Below, piece by piece: positions 9,170 through 10,462 of a DNA stretch of 10,462 nt (positions are counted from its first letter, which is position 1; the number at the start of each line of letters is the position of its first letter). The notes beneath the pieces were generated by a model. That model was not told the DNA's origin. It saw nothing but the letters and a program-made list of their open reading frames with translations, and ran no database searches. The DNA is from Deltaproteobacteria bacterium. GTDB taxonomy: Bacteria; Myxococcota; XYA12-FULL-58-9; JAUUZB01. The position numbers and the translations under genes were made by a program. Location of the stretch: contig JAUUZB010000052.1 of NCBI GenBank assembly GCA_030590185.1, positions 1 through 10,462 of the forward strand, in the 5' to 3' direction.

Positions 9170-9230
9170 GCAACTCCCACAGTGGCAATCCCGCAACCCT
9201 AGAGGCTGACAGGGTAGCAAATCGCAACCC
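9170..9230 (+). promoter_or_regulatory. Candidate activator-binding (enhancer) region
   Basis: GCAA occurs at 9170, 9185, 9193, 9217 and 9224. Two of these pairs form similar direct repeats ending in CGCAACCC: 9185-9199 and 9217-9230, about 32 bp apart, or near three helical turns. The cluster lies at about -170 to -110 from the predicted sigma54 start, the normal distance for an NtrC-type enhancer. The activator assignment is inferred from position. Confidence 0.35.
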
Positions 9231-9312
9231 CGGCACGGGCACGCCCGATGCGCGCGGTTGTTAGCGGGACGCGCCTACGGAGAATCATAGGGGTTTCTTC
9301 GCCCCGGGCACC

Positions 9313-9328
9313 TGGCACGAGCGATGCA
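9313..9328 (+). promoter_or_regulatory. Sigma54 (-24/-12) promoter of the DUF2173 gene
   Basis: TGGCACG-AGCG-ATGCA, preceded by C, matches the sigma54 consensus YTGGCACG-N4-TTGCW at all fixed positions except one (A for the first T of TTGC). The GG and GC doublets are exactly 10 bp apart. Transcription should start near 9339, giving a leader of about 26 nt that contains AAGGAG before ATG 9365. A sigma54 activator gene ends 175 bp upstream. Confidence 0.8.
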
Positions 9329-9351
9329 TCTCCTCGTTGCAGACGGCAACC

Positions 9352-9357
9352 AAGGAG
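9352..9357 (+). promoter_or_regulatory. Ribosome binding site of the DUF2173 gene
   Basis: AAGGAG lies 7 nt before ATG 9365. It decides the start over an in-frame ATG at 9248, which lies upstream of the sigma54 promoter and encodes an Arg/Pro-rich stretch unlike the family. Confidence 0.85.
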
Positions 9358-9364
9358 CGGAACG

Positions 9365-9715
9365 ATGATTGGACTCGATCGATTGCTGGAACGAGATGGG
9401 GTAGTCGCGGCGGGCCAATTCGCTGAGGACGGTTCGGTGGTGAGGTGCGTGGGCGAGCTCGATGCCGACGCCATGGAGCGGGTGGCGCGAATCTGCGCCA
9501 CGCACCACCAGGGCGCCAAGGAAGCCACCGAGCAGCTGGACCAGGGCACTCCTCTTGCTTGGAGCGGACTCAACGGCTGGGTGTTGTGGGGAGGCGACTA
9601 CGCCCTGTGCGTGTCGGGCAACACCGGCGTGTTCGTGGAGGCTACCCGGGCAGATTTCAACCAACTGATGACGGACCTATTCGGGCCCCCGGCGGCGGGC
9701 AGGCGCGTGGACTGA
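9365..9715 (+). CDS. DUF2173-type protein (possible Roadblock/LC7-like fold)
   Basis: 116 residues, starting MIGLDRLLERDGVVAAGQF. Recalled family features are present in order: the MIGLDxLL start, GVVAAGxFxxDG (residues 12-23), a GEL turn and helix with a conserved Cys (about 44), then the strand-rich GWVLWGGDYALCVSGNTGVF (about 71-90) and a closing ADFNQLM helix. This matches DUF2173 as I remember it; the assignment is from recognition, not a search. The beta-hairpin/helix/beta-sheet/helix order resembles Roadblock/LC7 proteins, which regulate small GTPases or dimerise, but that comparison is inference. The protein is soluble with no signal peptide. It is driven by a sigma54 promoter and followed after 54 bp by a small Cys-protein gene. 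Its function is unknown. Confidence 0.85.
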   Translation: MIGLDRLLERDGVVAAGQFAEDGSVVRCVGELDADAMERVARICATHHQGAKEATEQLDQGTPLAWSGLNGWVLWGGDYALCVSGNTGVFVEATRADFNQLMTDLFGPPAAGRRVD

Positions 9716-9769
9716 GCTCGACTCGAGAAACACAGAGAACCTTTTTTACATTACACTGAGGAGATTACG

Positions 9770-9952
9770 ATGAGTGACACTAAAAAGACCAAGGCGAGCA
9801 CCGACACCCACAAGCCGGCCCGGCCGATGAAGTTCTTCAAGGACGCCGACGGCAACGGCTGGCTCTGCGACAAGGATATCGATTTCGCTGGCGACCTCGA
9901 GGCCCAGGGGTGCTGGCGCTGTGAGGACATGGCGTTTCCCATGGGGCACTAG
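9770..9952 (+). CDS. Small Cys-containing hypothetical protein
   Basis: 60 residues from ATG 9770, with TGAGGAG (9757-9763) 6 nt upstream. The first 17 or so residues are Lys/Thr-rich and polar. The rest is compact, with K-F-F-K-D-A-D-G-N-G-W-L-C-D-K-D, then G-C-W-R-C-E-D-M-A-F-P-M. Cysteines are at 33, 48 and 51 (CxxC at 48-51), and His60 is the last residue. A CxxC plus a third Cys and a possible His suggests metal binding or a redox pair, which is inference. The protein has no signal peptide or membrane segment. I do not recognise a named family. It lies 54 bp after the DUF2173 gene with no terminator between them, so both probably belong to the sigma54-driven transcript. The strong ribosome site and non-random composition support a real gene despite the small size. 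Confidence 0.75.
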   Translation: MSDTKKTKASTDTHKPARPMKFFKDADGNGWLCDKDIDFAGDLEAQGCWRCEDMAFPMGH

Positions 9953-9956
9953 TGCC
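9945..9956. repeat. Perfect 12-bp palindrome over the stop codon
   Basis: GGCACTAGTGCC is a perfect palindrome centred on the TAG stop (9950-9952) of the small Cys-protein gene. It could form a GGCA/TGCC stem with a CTAG loop. No T-run follows, so it is not a standard intrinsic terminator. Confidence 0.6.
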
Positions 9957-9963
9957 GCCGTAT

Positions 9964-10089
9964 CCGTTCGTCCTGAGCGAGCGAAGCGAGTCAAAGGAAG
10001 CGAGTCAAAGGAAGCGAGTCGAAGGAAGCGAGTCGAAGGGCCCTTCGACACGCGGCCGGCTACCGCCGACCGCGGCTCAGGGCGAACGG
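9964..10089. repeat. REP-like inverted pair enclosing an expanded tandem repeat
   Basis: The outer arms CCGTTCGTCCTGAGC (9964-9978) and GCTCAGGGCGAACGG (10075-10089) are inverted repeats with 14 of 15 positions matching. Between them lies a perfect 18-bp palindrome, GTCGAAGGGCCCTTCGAC (10032-10049). The whole looks like two head-to-head copies of the widespread intergenic CGTTCG(C/T)CCTGAGC...GTCGAAGG element that I know from many bacterial genomes. Such elements are non-coding and are often copied by REP-associated transposases. It separates the small Cys-protein gene from the TPR gene and may act as a transcript-end or mRNA-stability structure. Confidence 0.75.
9983..10038 (+). repeat. 14-bp tandem repeat, four copies, inside the REP-like element
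   Basis: GAAGCGAGTCAAAG occurs twice (9983-9996, 9997-10010), then GAAGCGAGTCGAAG twice (10011-10024, 10025-10038). Units differ only at one position (A/G), which shows two successive duplications. The unit is not a multiple of three and lies outside genes, so it is not coding. Confidence 0.95.
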
Positions 10090-10136
10090 TAGTGAGACGC
10101 ACTCGTACCCATGCCGAACGGACCCCCGGCGGCTAA

Positions 10137-10142
10137 GAGGAG
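10137..10142 (+). promoter_or_regulatory. Ribosome binding site of the TPR gene
   Basis: GAGGAG lies 8 nt before ATG 10151 and fixes the start of the truncated gene. No clear -35/-10 pair is visible in the 60 bp before it. Confidence 0.75.
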
Positions 10143-10150
10143 AACCGACG

Positions 10151-10462
10151 ATGAACCCCGCCGCGAGCAGAGCTTCCGCCGACGACGAGTGTGCCCGGCT
10201 AGAGCGTGCCGCTAATCGGCTGGCTCGAGGAGGGGCGTTCGAGGCAGCCCTCGATAGATGCAACCAGGCTCTTCACCGCTGCCCGGGGGCCACTCCACTG
10301 TTGCGCCTGCGTGGCAACCTCCGTTTGATCTCTGGCCATATCTCCGCGGCACTCGATGACTTCAACCAGGTCGTCGCGACCCAGCCCACCTGCGCCGAAT
10401 GCTGGTACGAACGGGGCTCCGCATGGATGCGCGCGGGGGATCTCGCAGCGGCGCTCGATGAC
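10151..10462 (+). CDS. TPR-repeat protein, N-terminal 104 residues (cut by window edge)
   Basis: The frame opens at ATG 10151 and is still open at the last base. Residues 1-14 are a short polar leader with no signal peptide. From about residue 15 the sequence follows the 34-residue tetratricopeptide pattern. The first unit has A-A-N-R-L-A-R-G-G-A-F-E-A-A-L-D and a Q-A-L-H-R-C-P end. The second has R-G-N-L-R-L-I-S-G-H-I-S-A-A-L-D-D-F. The third begins C-W-Y-E-R-G-S-A-W-M-R-A-G-D-L-A-A-A-L-D-D. TPR arrays are protein-protein interaction scaffolds, and the partner is unknown. Any downstream domain lies outside the window. Confidence 0.85.
   Translation, partial: MNPAASRASADDECARLERAANRLARGGAFEAALDRCNQALHRCPGATPLLRLRGNLRLISGHISAALDDFNQVVATQPTCAECWYERGSAWMRAGDLAAALDD

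Larger units (their letters stand above)
9139..9364 (+). promoter_or_regulatory. Regulatory gap between activator and DUF2173 gene
   Basis: 226 bp without a supported gene; the DUF2173 frame is open back to 9248 but lacks a ribosome site there. It contains a cluster of GCAA motifs (9170-9228), a sigma54 promoter (9313-9328), a GTTGC-AGACG-GCAAC inverted repeat (9336-9350) and a strong ribosome site (9352-9357). No rho-independent terminator with a T-run is visible after the activator gene. Confidence 0.6.

Noticed and set aside
9139..9170. GC-rich inverted sequences after the activator stop as an intrinsic terminator
   Set aside because: The short CCGG stems are not followed by a T-run.
9285..9299. 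Possible IHF site AATCATAGGGGTTTC between enhancer and sigma54 promoter
   Set aside because: It has mismatches at conserved positions of WATCAANNNNTTR, too weak to annotate although the position would fit.
9248..9364. N-terminal extension of the DUF2173 gene from ATG 9248
   Set aside because: It lies upstream of the predicted sigma54 start, has no ribosome site, and encodes an Arg/Pro/Ser-rich stretch. The family-like MIGLD start and AAGGAG point to 9365.
9921..10136. 71-residue frame running through the 14-bp repeats
   Set aside because: It overlaps the end of the small Cys-protein gene, is Arg/Thr-rich, and reads through a 14-bp repeat that shifts frame with every unit. It has no ribosome site.

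Overview
The window is GC-rich, densely coded and free of phage or transposase genes. It reads as chromosome of a free-living Gram-negative bacterium. A lipoprotein with a Gly/Asp-rich linker, EGF-like cysteine modules and leucine-rich repeats, very large uncharacterised proteins, PilZ and TPR proteins, and a sigma54 activator that senses through PAS together suggest Myxococcota or a related deltaproteobacterial lineage. This placement is an inference from gene style; there is no rRNA or marker gene.

Layout. At the left edge a PilZ-type protein runs leftward out of the window (1-247, minus). Divergent from it is a surface lipoprotein with a perfect 18-bp tandem repeat, EGF-like modules and LRRs (457-2043). 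Next is a 1120-residue protein without a signal peptide that carries a lipase-type alpha/beta-hydrolase region near its C-terminus (2168-5530). A compact three-gene operon follows: a two-helix small membrane protein (5578-5796), a 13-helix sodium:solute symporter with an unusual soluble C-terminal extension (5796-7709), and a PAS/AAA+/Fis sigma54 activator with a four-cysteine cluster in its sensor domain (7726-9138). After a regulatory gap come a DUF2173-type protein (9365-9715) and a 59- to 60-residue cysteine-containing protein (9770-9952). A REP-like inverted pair with an expanded 14-bp tandem repeat (9964-10089) separates these from a TPR protein that is cut by the right edge (10151-10462).

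How the parts may work together. The strongest regulatory signal is a near-consensus sigma54 promoter (TGGCACG-N4-ATGCA, 9313-9328) upstream of the DUF2173 gene. It lies about 175 bp after the sigma54 activator, with a cluster of GCAA motifs between them that could be the activator's enhancer. The symporter operon has its own sigma70-like promoter, whose predicted start falls on or next to the GTG start codon, which suggests a leaderless transcript. The inferred module is transporter plus cytoplasmic PAS sensor, driving DUF2173 and its small Cys-protein partner. The substrate, the signal and the function of the two output proteins cannot be read from sequence.
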